A stretch of DNA of 64,000 nucleotides from Coprinopsis marcescibilis. Lineage: Eukaryota > Basidiomycota > Agaricomycetes > Agaricales > Psathyrellaceae. The notes beneath the pieces are model-generated. The model saw only the letters and a list, made by a program, of their open reading frames with translations. It had not been told where the DNA came from and searched no databases. Position numbers and translations under genes: made by a program. Below, in pieces: positions 12,548 to 23,412 of the stretch; position 1 is the first letter of the stretch, and each line of letters opens with the position of its first letter. The stretch covers positions 134,055 to 198,054 of the forward strand of contig ML210190.1 of assembly GCA_004369085.1 (NCBI GenBank), given 5' to 3'.

Positions 12548-12553
12548 GATAAG
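12548..12553 (+). promoter_or_regulatory. Candidate GATA-factor site upstream of the ammonium transporter
   Basis: AGATAAG fits the HGATAR consensus bound by AreA/NIT2-type nitrogen regulators. It lies about 170 bp upstream of the transporter ATG. Six-base sites are frequent by chance, so this is only a candidate. Confidence 0.35.
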
Positions 12554-12687
12554 AATTCAATTTCGGGACAAACATAAGAACCATAATCAGCGGTGATCGA
12601 AGTGTGTCAGAACATTAATCAATGTTTGGCGCCGTCGTGCTCAGAAGAGGGATAGAATAAGCTCCCTGGTGGGCTCTAGTAAGACCG

Positions 12688-12693
12688 TTATCT
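12688..12693 (-). promoter_or_regulatory. Second candidate GATA-factor site
   Basis: TTATCT here reads AGATAA on the minus strand, the orientation of the transporter, about 310 bp upstream of its ATG. Pairing with the site at 12548 makes nitrogen control more plausible but not proven. Confidence 0.3.
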
Positions 12694-14456
12694 ACTCCGT
12701 TGCAATCGTTGCTTCAAGAGTCCCAGAGCAGGTCGCATATCGAAATCCTTAACGATTGATGAGTGAGAACATTGGGCGGCAATAAGGCTTGAAAGCTTGA
12801 CCCAAGACAACGGTAACTACAAGTTTCGCCGTTGCCTTCTTTTCAACAACTTGAACGCCTAGAAGCCTAGATCCACAAATATCGAGACAGCAAACGACAA
12901 GCAATGCATTGGACTAGTTCAACATCGGTACATACTTAGCATCTTCTGCTGGGACCCAAGGCAAGCCTATGTGTTCAGCTTTTTGATAGTATCCACACAA
13001 AATACACAAACTGCTTCTTTAAAACTTGTTCACAAAATTTATGTGGGCCGATGGAGATTATACGTTCAGTGGATACTATTATTACTCTGACGGTGACTTT
13101 TGCCGTCCAATGCATCAGAAACGGGGAAGAAACGAGAACAAGGACGTAAGATGCCAACACGTTTCTGGTCGTAAGTATTCCTTCCGATACACATATGCAT
13201 TGCGCGACCTTGCGCTTCTCCACCCTCGCAGCAGTATTATGTTAGGGTGGTTGTAAGTTAACGCTTAGTCCGATGCAGTTTCAAATTTGTGCAAGATCTG
13301 TAAGGGACTGGTCAGTAGTGCCTATGATACTTCGATACCACATCCATCCAGTGTTATAAAATACATGGAGGAGACCTACTCGGACCCTCGGAGAACTCGA
13401 CCCTGACCCGTCGGTGGGAGCCTTTGGTGTGGGGATCGTGGAGGCTCCCCCGAAATTTCTCGTACAACCGGCAACGTCGTCTGACCTGAACATATTTAAG
13501 GTTTCCTATGCTTGGCACCATTTTATGGGACTAGGAAATACGTGCAGAGGAATCTACCACATCTATAAGTACCAGCTGGTACCATTCATGCTACTTTGCT
13601 AACGCAACAATTTTCAGCTCCAGACCTTGAGTTGTGAGCTATTTTGTGTGTTTTGGCGCCAAAGTCCTTATCTCTGTTTGCGACGATTTGGCACGGAGCC
13701 GATTTACTGCTCCCACGCGGTCCCAGTGCACCCACATCGGAGTTCTTCTCGTCCATGTCACAAACCGCATTCAAGTCTCTATCGAATGAAAAGGTAGGAA
13801 GAGCAGGTCTACAGGAAATCAAAAGCAGGTAAAATAATCCTATCCATCGTCCGCTTCAGTGCTTGAATTGATATAACGGAGGTTTTTTAGTGTGGCGAAT
13901 TTGTGGCTTTGCCCTTATCTTTCTCGCACAATTCTATTGGGCGATAACAAGCTGTACCTACATCTCCAGGGCGCACATGTGATATGACAGGCCAGGAAGC
14001 TTGAATACGGGATGCGCTGTGAAAGCCAAGGCCTCAGGCTGTTCGAGAAGTAGCGTTAGGTGGTTCGAAATCAGTCGATGGTACCATTGCGCACAACAAT
14101 CCTGCTTTAAGGAGTGTAAGGATTTCATCACAGCATCACGAATTCCTGTCAAAGCAGCTACAGAACCACGAGAAAGTGCGGAGAGTTGAGCCTCCCACTG
14201 TGGTAACGGGCCAGGCCGGTTCTGACCCTGGTTCATCAATCATATTGCTCCGAGATTCGTTTTCCGAAAGCAAGTCGACCCGCTGCGCAACGGGAACTAA
14301 GGTAATAATCATCATCTGCTCGCTTCCTTATGGGATTAATCACAATCTGCCCGCAGATCCAGCAGCAGATGCATCTAGTGATATTTAGACGGTGGGTCTT
14401 GTTTACTGGCACCAGCTATTTGTCGCGCTGACGGGGCTTCCTGAAGCAGGTCCTGG

Positions 14457-14462
14457 TATAAA
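14457..14462 (+). promoter_or_regulatory. TATA box of the methyltransferase gene
   Basis: TATAAA lies 94 bp before the ATG at 14551. Inferred from motif and distance. Confidence 0.4.
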
Positions 14463-14550
14463 CCAAAACGCTGGCGCCGACGGTCGCCCATTCTCCCTCT
14501 TTGCACACAGGAACTCCTTCATACTGTTATAGGCCATCCCCACCAACAGC

Positions 14551-17500
14551 ATGGCATCAAGAACGGCAGGAGGTCGGAAACGGCTTCGTCAAGAACCCAC
14601 AACGCCCTCGACGATTAGCAGCAAGCCCTTTCGCAAACTTTTCTCGAGGTCCAAATCGGTGGCTCCACCACCATCAATCCCGGATTCACCTCCCCTACCC
14701 TCTCCGAAGGTGAACCGGCAAGAGCCAGTTGGGTCAGTCCAGAGCAGCAGGAGGGACATTGTCGTTTCCCGAAGCGAAACTCCCAGTAACGTCAGGCAAA
14801 TCCTTGAACATGGCCACGGCCAGTTGAATGGATATCCACCAAGTCGAGACCACTTCGTTCCTTACCCTTCGCCGCAAGAGTCTCCTCGCGGTCTCTCCCC
14901 TTACCCACCCTATGATTTCCAGGGTCAGTCAATCGTCAAAAAGTCATCTTCGGCTTCGGATGTGTTTTCAAACTTCCAAGCACCCAACACTCCGGAGCCT
15001 CAGTTCCCAACCCCTCCATCCCAAGTCTTTCTTGAAGCTACATACCAACCTCCACCCCCACCCACCAACTCTCGACATTTCCAATCTCGCCTTGTGCCTG
15101 CCAACCCTCAAAATGGGCAGTTCCTCCAACCCTCTGCTCATTCTTTCGAAAGGAATTACGACACAACGTCATACCCCAGTCCTCAGATATCACCGTCACA
15201 CCGACCGCTTCCAGAGTACTCTGATACATCACCTACAATATCAGAGCTCACCATCTCTTCACCAGCACCAAACCATCCAACAATTAACTCGCTTTTGCTC
15301 CAACCAGCTTCCCCCAGACCACCCAGGAGGGATCCCCCGAGTTATGGATCACCGCAAATCATGTCGCATAGTAGGGTCCCTCTTCACACTGCCGTGCCAT
15401 TCTCCGGGCGAAACGATGGGGTATACTCTGGCATCCGAGCAGACCACCATAGGATGTATCCTTCTCCGTCACCTTCGGATTATTCACTTCCGATCACAGA
15501 AGACCAATATCCCTCGTCTGGACCGAGCCCCAACAATGGTGAGGACGTCAGGCGTCGCTATGGAATGGTGGATAGCCGCCCCATAACTCCCGACGAACCG
15601 CATTTCGCGCCTTATTCGCGTGGACATCCCACTCCATCGATCATATCTAAATCTTCCAGTTCATCGCGTCAGTCCTCTGGATCTCAAGATTCCGAAGGAA
15701 AACAGGCCTTCATTTTCCCGGGTGGTCGCTCAGCAGCTCGTCCAAAGGTTCGCAGCAGCGGTTCGCCACGCTTAAAGTTCAAGAAGAAGTCTGGTGACCT
15801 GCCAACAACTCCCGTACCAGGCTCTCCGGTCCTTCCAAGCTTTTCTTCGCGCAATGCATCACCCACGAACTCCTACGCGGGTTCCCCTCCCCCATCCATT
15901 GCTGAGGTTTTGTCTTCTCCAGCTTCTTCAGTACTCGGTCTAAGCACAGCAAACATTTCTCGCACGCCTGAGACGCGGCCGCGAAAAGGGTCCACTGCGA
16001 CCGCTGCGACCGGAGCCACCACTACGAGTTCGAATTCCAGTAGATCAAATCCAGGTTTTGTTTACCCAGGAGGCCGGTCTCGCGCTCAACCAGCTATGGC
16101 TCCTATAACCATCCCGAACCTTAAGCTGAAGGCGAGGTCGAGCAAGCGATCCTTGAAATCCACCGGCTCCGTATCTTCAGATGGCAATCGCGCACGCTTC
16201 ATGGGCATTACCCTCAAGAAAAAGAAAAGCAAAGGAGAAGCTCCAGAATCACCGATGGCTTTCACCCTGAACAAGCTTCCTTCTGATCAAGTTTCTCTGA
16301 GCGACTACAACGGATCTGAGCTTGGATCCACGACCAGCAATGGCGGACCCGCCGGACCAGAGTTTGAAGTATATCGCGAACAACAGATGTCCTCCGAAAC
16401 GAGGCGACACGAACGGATGGCACGTATCAAGTCAAGAATCGGCAGTTACCCTTTGGACCCCTACGATTCGATTTTGCTTGACAAGTGGGTAACTTTTCTA
16501 TCAGAAGGGTTTTTGCGTACTGACAGCCCTGAAGCGACCGACACACTGGAGACTTACTCCATCGTCTCAATGGCACAACTTCCCCTAGTTTCTATGATTA
16601 TGGCAATATTCCTCCCATGACTGTTCTGGATTTGGGCTGTGGACAAGGGTACGCCCAATTCCTGATCTTCCAAGTTTTCATTTCTGATAACCTTTAATAG
16701 ACATTGGGTTGTCGATGCTGCAATTGCATGGAAGGGCCATGGGACGAAAGTAACAGGCTACGACATGGTTGACATTTCCAAGGTGCTGATTCCCTGGGCT
16801 AATAAGCAGGGCGTCAGCGAAAATATTCGATTTGTCCGGGGAAATTTGTACGTCTTGGACTGCGATCCTTTTCGATGCCAGTCTCTGACAGATATTGTCC
16901 AGCCTGAAGCAGCGGTTACCATTCCCCGACAATTCCTTCGATCTTGTCAGGATGTCATCGCTGACACTCTGTATTACGGCTGACGCCTGGATATTTGTCT
17001 TCCAAGAAATTTGCCGCGTGCTCACTGTTGGAGGGCGACTGGAGCTGATCGACGATAGTATCATATTTCCCTATGGCAAGCCTGCATCCACGTCAGCCAA
17101 TGGTCCGGCGACGCCTACTAGTACACCCAGACTCAACGTGCTTGCTCCCCGTCTGGACATCCATATTCCCTCTTCGGCGTTCTCGACTTTCTCCATATAC
17201 GAGGACTCGGAACGGATTAATCCTGGGCTCGGGATACTGGAGGACGAGGAGGATGTCTACGATCTGTATCAGGTCAAGGAGGAGGAGGCCGAAAGTGACT
17301 TGGACGATACAGCCACGCTGAGCGGGATCGAATCCGATGCTCAACCACCAGCATTGCAAGCGGACCCGAGAGCCACTCCTGTGCCCCGTGCTCGAAGCAA
17401 CGCTACGCAGGCCAGTGCTCGTCGCATGGCATGGCTCAGACACGATGCGATTTGTCGCGACCTGGAAGCCTTATTCGAGCACATGCTGACTCACAAATTT

Positions 17501-18461
17501 GGCATCCATATGCGGCCAGAGGAGTTCGTTTTGGAGCTTATGCAGGACGTGTTTGGTCATGCCAGGGAGATCAAGACTATGCACCTCTCGCTTGCCCCTC
17601 CGGATGTCGCCGTTGACGAGGATGCTCCCCGTGGACGACCCAAAGACACGAGTCGCAGCCACGATCGCTATGGAGGCTTCGGGGGTACCTTTAAGCACAT
17701 TCCTTCCCCCTCTGGAACCGTTTCGAGTCGTACCGCTGCGGGGACTCCGCTATCCAGGTCTCCTGGGCTTGTCTTGTCCCCGTCGACTTTTATCCCTATG
17801 GCTCAAGGCGAGTTAGAAATACACGCATCCAAGCATCTTCGCCTGCTGCTCTCGTGCAAGAAATTCTTGGTCGAGCACGCTATGGAGGCAACGGAAGACG
17901 AAGAGATTGATGAAGACTCGGTCCTCGAAGCTCTTTGGGAGTACGAAGGGTGAGCGGTTTGCACTTCACAATCCGAATAATAGGCTAATCGCGGTTCAAC
18001 TATTCAGATTCTTACGGGCTCGCTTCAACTGCCCACCCAACCTCCCTGACAGGGACAAATCTCCATCCTTTTCCGATGCAGCTAGTACCCGCGGCTCTAT
18101 CTTATCCGTATCATCAGATGGCCAGGATGCTATGTGGGAGTACCAATCGTGAGTGTTTGCATTTAATAACCGGTCGAAATTTACTAAGCTCCCCCCAAGT
18201 GAACTGCGACAACGCTTTGCATGGCCGGAAGGCACGGAGGCTCCGACCAGTGGGAGGTCACAAATTACTCCAAAGGTTGCCTCGATGGCAACATCATGCA
18301 CCGATACGAATGGACCCAACCAACCTAACCGGACATCGTCACCAGCACCCACCATAGCTCCTCCTTATTCTCGAAGCGAGATGACCCACGTTCGCACTTT
18401 CCGTGTGTACGAGGCCATCAAGTTGGTTGAATCTATTCTTGGGCTTGGGTCCGCAGCATGA
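14551..18461 (+). CDS. Large protein with disordered N-terminus and class I SAM methyltransferase domain
   Basis: Six exons join in phase: 14551-16484, 16535-16648, 16701-16847, 16903-17949, 18008-18148, 18200-18461 (3645 nt, 1214 residues). The first about 600 residues are Ser/Pro-rich and disordered, with repeated elements such as FVYPGGRSRAQP and FIFPGGRSAARP, and basic patches. The methyltransferase domain starts in exon 2. Motif I is VLDLGCGQGHWVVDAA, followed by VTGYDMVDISK, RFVRGNFLKQRLPFPDNSFD and RVLTVGGRLELIDD, all in the order of a class I Rossmann fold. The C-terminal part again holds long acidic and Ser-rich linkers. The substrate cannot be told from sequence. The combination of low-complexity head and methyltransferase domain recurs in basidiomycetes; a regulatory or signalling role is inference. 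Confidence 0.85.
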
Positions 18462-19816
18462 TATCTGAACGCCTGTAGGTTCGCTCCAAAGTCCAGTGGC
18501 ACCTCGACAGTTGTGCATTTTTTTCCTTTGACATACTTAGACATTTCTGCCATCTGGGGTTGTGGCTGTTCTTCACTGCCTAGCCTGGATCTTTCTTAAT
18601 CACTATTTCGCACTTTCTTCTTCGCATCCTCCATTCATTCAGCTCCTCGTCGAAATAGTAATTCGCTCGTTTTTCCATCATTCACTGCGCAGCCTGCCTT
18701 CATTCGGACACCCTTCATTCATTCAACCGGAAGCATTTATCCATGTAATTGTAGTTATCAATCAAACACCACCACGCTATCTCTGTATACAGACTACTAC
18801 TAGGGCCTATCTCTCTCGCTACAGGTGAAGTTTTTTTGTTAGATCAGTCTAACGGGTTGACACGGGCGCGGCAACATGTTGGATCACCTTGCCTTGTTCT
18901 GGTTTGTCAATTCCATTCAAACTGCCGAATGTATTCACAAAAGTGGGCGAGGCCGCCGGTTTGCCGTAGGCTCATCCATATCTTATCGGTCCTGGTGGCT
19001 GCACGACTCGTCGGTATCTACCGCCCTTTGCAATTGACACCATATGGAATTGAACTCGGTGCTATGGAACCATGTCGCTACTACTGGTAGCCATTTGTAA
19101 CGGGGCCGTTGCCCTATACATCCCATGAAAACGCGTGGTTGTCTTAATATGTATTAATCAACTGCAAATTCGGTAATCAACGCCGCGTCTTGTCACTTGT
19201 GGGCGTGGGTTAGTACGATCGGGTGGATCGCCGGATTAGACAGGGAATATTCTTTCAGAAGATGCAATGCCATTTCGCCATGTTATTGGCCAAGCTAAGT
19301 ACATAGTATCATTGTTGATGTCTCTGCTGCGGCGTATGGACAGGCATAAGTAGGTAGGTAATATCACTATGAATCATGAAGTGGCAGAACACGTTGTAAG
19401 TAACGTACTCAGGTACCTGTGTCATAACCTCGCGTCCGACATTCCAGGCGAATACTTAGGCGAACGCAAGGTGACCGTGCGCCTCGTGCAGATAGAGTTT
19501 GGACAAGCCAAGTCGGGTTTGAAATTTTTGGCCAGCGAGTTCGAACACGAGCTGCGGCAAGTACGTACAACCCGCCCAATCGAAGCGAAAGCCAGCGAAA
19601 GGCCGCAGAGATAATCAAAGACCCCCAACCGGCGCGCTATCGATTTACGAGAAACTGTGCCTGGGACATACACATACGTGCGCAATTAATACATAAATGA
19701 GGGTAGAGGATAGATAGGCGGGCAACTAGTATTAAGATAAAGCGAAGATAGCGGACTGAATTCAATTGACCCGAATGACGCCGTATGTCGAGGTGTCGGG
19801 TACTACAGATTAGTAG
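18462..19816. other. Convergent intergenic region, no gene seen
   Basis: These 1.35 kb separate the 3' ends of the methyltransferase gene and the Ntn-hydrolase gene. The first 350 bp are pyrimidine-rich and may be 3' UTR. No coding feature was recognised. Confidence 0.5.
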
Positions 19817-21303
19817 TTATATCAAGGTTGTTGTCATGTTCGAGTTTGTACAAGCCGCTAGGGCTCCTTCACAGGTCTCGACCCAGACCAAGCCACCCCC
19901 TGGCGCTGACGGATCCATGATACACGAGAAGTGCGTTGTCTCGTTCCGTATAGGGTATGTCCGAAGCCACTGCTTGACATCGCCAACCGTAACCGGAGAG
20001 CTGGCGGAAGGTCCAGCGGCGGTTCCGTCCGCGCCAATCGTGGTCTTCCAGAGATTGGACATACACTCCTTTCGCTCGATACTGTCCTTCATGATATCAT
20101 GCACGCCTCCAACGTCAGGTATCCCCTCTTCCGTGATGATGCGGTGCCAGTCCTCCTGCGTCCACCCCTCCATGGCCTTATCGTGATTTGTCACGGAGAG
20201 AAAGTTGTCGGATTCGTGGACGACCGCCGTCCGCAAATCCTTCTCCACGAGCATGACTGAGGTGGGGGAGCAGAAGGTGAGGTAGCACGGAGATGAGGTG
20301 CTCTGTGCGAGTACTTCGGCGACTTGCGCCAAGGTTGGTGCAGGGCCGGGGGAGAGAAGGAAGGTGCGGAGCTGGCTGGAGATGGAGGGTCGCCAGCCGA
20401 GGAGAAGGGAGAGCTGGTGCCATCGGTGGGAACGCACAGTGTGCGAAGAGTTGATACGTGCACGGTAGTTGAGGGCTATTGACAGTCCTTCCCTGAGATG
20501 CGCAATTCATATTAGATTCAGCCACATATAAGAGAGATTCACGAACGACTTACCGAACTCCTGTCAGGGTGCCGACGTACCCAGCATACGTCACGGCCCT
20601 GCAGATGAAGAAACAGAACGGCGGCTGTTAGTTATCGTGACGTTCCTTGAGAACGACTAGGGCTGAAGGAAACGCACCTCGCAACGACCTTTCCCCCTCT
20701 CACATACTGCACACGGATAATCATCTCTCTCAGCGGTTCCATATGCCAATCCAAGCCCCTAAAATGGAGCATCCCCCGTTCCTGCACCTGCACTCCCCCA
20801 CTGACACACCCAGAGAAAAGATCCAAAAAGGTATTGTAGGCCACCACCAAGTTGAGTGGGATCCCACTCGCTTCCGAGATGCCCCTGATCTCCTTGGTTT
20901 CGTCCTTCGAAAAGACCCGTCTGAGCAGGAGCTTTGCGATGCAGCCTAATATCCGGGGGTACCCCGTCATCTGAAGGATCTCGTCGTAGACCTGCGAAAG
21001 CTCCTTGATTTCCACTGTAAAGTCCTTGCATATGTCTGCGTAGCGTTCCTTGGGTGGTTTTGAGAGGTCGATGATGTACAGTGGGGGTGGTTGGGGGTTG
21101 CCCGTCATCTGTACCAAAGGCTTTTGTGCTTTGGGGCGGCGATCTCGCTGCTGCTGTGAGGCCATATTTTTATTGGATCCAAGTGTCGACCTGGTGGGGT
21201 TGCTCGTCGAACGGCTAGATCTCGAGCCCGTAGAACTCGCAGAAGCGAGGGATAAGGACGACTGGGTGCCAGCGGCTGTCCTGGACCTGGTTATCGGCGG
21301 CAT
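19817..21303 (-). CDS. Acid ceramidase / NAAA-like Ntn amidase
   Basis: The first true AUG is at 21301-21303 (MPPITRS) and the stop at 19817-19819. The N-terminus is Ser/Thr-rich. From about residue 75 the protein follows the NAAA/acid ceramidase plan: PPPLYIIDLSKPPKERY, then a helical pro-region, then LDLFSGCVSGGVQ, where the cysteine is the likely N-terminal nucleophile freed by self-cleavage, then MLHFRGLDWHMEPLRE, matching the HGRNLDY-type motif of the family. After an intron come AVTYAGYVGTLTGVREGLS and IALNYRAR, also family signatures, and later CYLTFCSPTSVMLVEKD. Known members hydrolyse N-acyl lipids such as ceramide or N-acylethanolamines. No clear signal peptide was seen, so location is open; the exact substrate is not deducible. 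Confidence 0.85.
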
Positions 21304-21870
21304 GCTCGCAGCGTACGACAATGTTCGCCGTCGTCCGTCGTGGTCCGGCGGCGTTTTCTTCTCCTTCGTAGCAGTGGCAAAATGCAAAGTCGTGGTCGAC
21401 GATGGGGGTGGAGAACAGGATTAGTGGGCGCACATGCTGTGAAGCAACGCAGTTTTTCCAGTAGCAACTGCCCAGGTTTAGGCGTTGACTCGGAAGAGAA
21501 GCATCTCCAGTGTGCTGTGAATCAAGCTGTGTGAATCCGAGCCTCCCTCCCGCATGTGGCACCGCACACCATCAATATCCCCTGCTTCGAGCGCCGACGT
21601 TGTTACGTGCGGAAGTATGCATCTGAGTCAAAGATATCCTTTGGTTTGAACCGCGTTGAAACTTTTAAGAGGTAACATTGAGTGTTACGTATGCGTTGTG
21701 GGCTGGGAGTGCATCGCCGTCACGGTATTGAAGCCGAAGGTCGTGTTGAGGTTAACGGGTATTCAATTGCATTCTGTATACAAGGGTAATGCTACAAAGG
21801 TGTCGACTTATTATTTGATTTACCCTCTATTCGTGAGCAAAAGTCACGATGGGTTTTCTTGGGGGGAATA
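21304..21870. other. Intergenic, no gene seen
   Basis: This is the upstream region of the Ntn-hydrolase gene and the 3' flank of the M28 gene, both on the minus strand. Nothing further was recognised. Confidence 0.5.
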
Positions 21871-23412
21871 TTAAACGGAGAGCTCATAAGCAGCGGCGAT
21901 AGCCAGCCTGGTGAACTGGAGGAGATGGTTCCAGCTGAAGCCGGTGACGGTAGCGGTGTCGCTGGTGGTGTGGAAGACGGTGCTCATGTCCTTGTCGAGT
22001 GACTCGAAGGCGTAGGCAGCAGGGAAGCCCTGGTTGTGCCATGCGGCGTGGTCAGAGCAGGCGTAGTTGCACTGTAGCGGTGTAGCGGTTAGCGTTACAT
22101 GTACGTGATAGAGGGAAGGTAGGTGCTTACGCGGTCACCGAGGACCCAGGGGACGGAGAGGTAGGTATCGACAACACGACCGATGACTTGGTTCAAGGCG
22201 GCGTTGGTGTAGTCCTACGAGTTTTAAGATGGTGAGAAGAGAGTCCAAATCACGGGGGATATGATATACTCACAGGAATGAGAGAGATAATCTGCCTGGC
22301 ACCCGACTTGAGGCTACAGTCGAAGGAATACCTTTAGTACCAGCACATCTGGAGATAAGAACCAGACGACTTACGTTGCAGTCATATCAAAGTTAATCAT
22401 AGCCTTAACAGGGACGTTCGAGCTCTTGTAGCTCCTGGCAATAGCCTGGGAGCCCAAGAGACCAGCCTCTTCACCACCGTACCAGTGGAACTCGACGGTC
22501 GCAGTTGGCTTGTAGCCAGCGGTGACAAGCACACGGAAGGCTTCGAGAAGGTTGACACATCCACTGCCATCGTCGTCGGCACCAGGAGCACGTCCACCAG
22601 TAGGGTTTCCGTTGTTGATGGTGTCGAGGTGGGCACCGAGGATGACGCGGGGAGCACTGGGGTTGCTGCCAGGAATCTTGGCAATAACGGAGCTCTGCAC
22701 GAAGCTGTTGGTAAAGAGCGCGGCACTGGCGCCGCTTGCAGGGAAACGCGTTGCAAGCTAGTTTTATGAAAAGGATAATTTTGAGCATCTTGATTATGAC
22801 CAGTTGAGGAGGGAAAACACGTACAGCAGCAGCGGTATCACGGATCCAACGTGCAGAAGCAGCGCCAGTCTCAGTGCGGTAGTACCGGGTGTGGTACGAG
22901 GTGAGCTGGGTCATGTATGCCTGGCTCTGGGACTGGGAGACCTGCGCAAGGAGCTCGGGGATAGTCGCACGGCGAGCAACGGGGTTATCTGCGGAGATAT
23001 CAAAGATCAGCGCTGAAATACAAGCGCCTAGCCCAGCTGGCAAGGATCGCGGTGTTAACCCTGGGTACGGGTGGCGGACTTACATCTAACCGAGGATTCA
23101 GTTGGAATACGCCTGCTAGTCTCCTTAATAGCCTCTTCTTCGGGGCTATAGAATTCGGTCACATCGAACTGGGAAACAAGAGTTAGTTGGTCCTCCGGCA
23201 GATATATGGGATAAATGACTCACGAAGTTGGTATCGTCGATCATCAACTTCAACTTCTCTTCCTCCGTCACCCAGACGGGGTCAGCACCCTCTTCAAGGC
23301 TGATAAGCCGCAGACCCTTGGATGAGTGGCTCTCCAACTCCTCTCGCGAGATAGCACCGTTCACGCTTGCAACGACAAGCGCGACAAATGCCAACAACTG
23401 GCGGAACATCAT
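21871..23412 (-). CDS. Secreted M28 family aminopeptidase (copy 1)
   Basis: The start is MMFRQLLAFVALVVASVNGA, a signal peptide, with ATG at 23410-23412; the stop is 21871-21873. The pro-region has SSKGLRLISLEEGADPVWV. The M28 zinc and catalytic residues appear in order: His and Asp in GAHLDTINNG, Asp in APGADDDGSG, the Glu pair in WYGGEEAGLLGSQAIA, Asp in INFDMTA, and His in CNYACSDHAAWH. Several short introns are present; the DMTAT/LKSGAR junction uses a GTAAGT donor. Known fungal relatives are extracellular leucyl-type aminopeptidases that degrade protein for nitrogen and carbon supply. A paralog of similar length lies at 37891-39320 on the other strand. Confidence 0.92.

Larger units (their letters stand above)
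12377..14550. other. Divergent promoter and intergenic region
   Basis: This 2.2 kb lies between the divergently transcribed ammonium transporter and methyltransferase genes, so both promoters are here. Two GATA-type sites near the transporter and a TATA box near the methyltransferase were seen. Open frames up to about 90 codons occur but overlap on both strands and show no recognisable product. Confidence 0.5.

Noticed and set aside
14828..15586. Plus-strand frame of 252 codons inside the methyltransferase gene
   Set aside because: It is a shifted frame of the disordered head; the 1214-residue model is supported by exact phase over six exons.
16086..16274. Short minus-strand frames inside large genes
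   Set aside because: They are antisense to supported exons with matching length constraints and have no homology features.
18562..18828. Plus-strand 88-codon frame after the methyltransferase gene
   Set aside because: The region is C/T-rich, downstream of a stop, and looks like 3' UTR; no conserved feature.
22771..22830. Possible frameshift in M28 copy 1 near 22.8 kb
   Set aside because: The frame change is explained by a normal short GT-AG intron, consistent with the paralog's intron at the same place.
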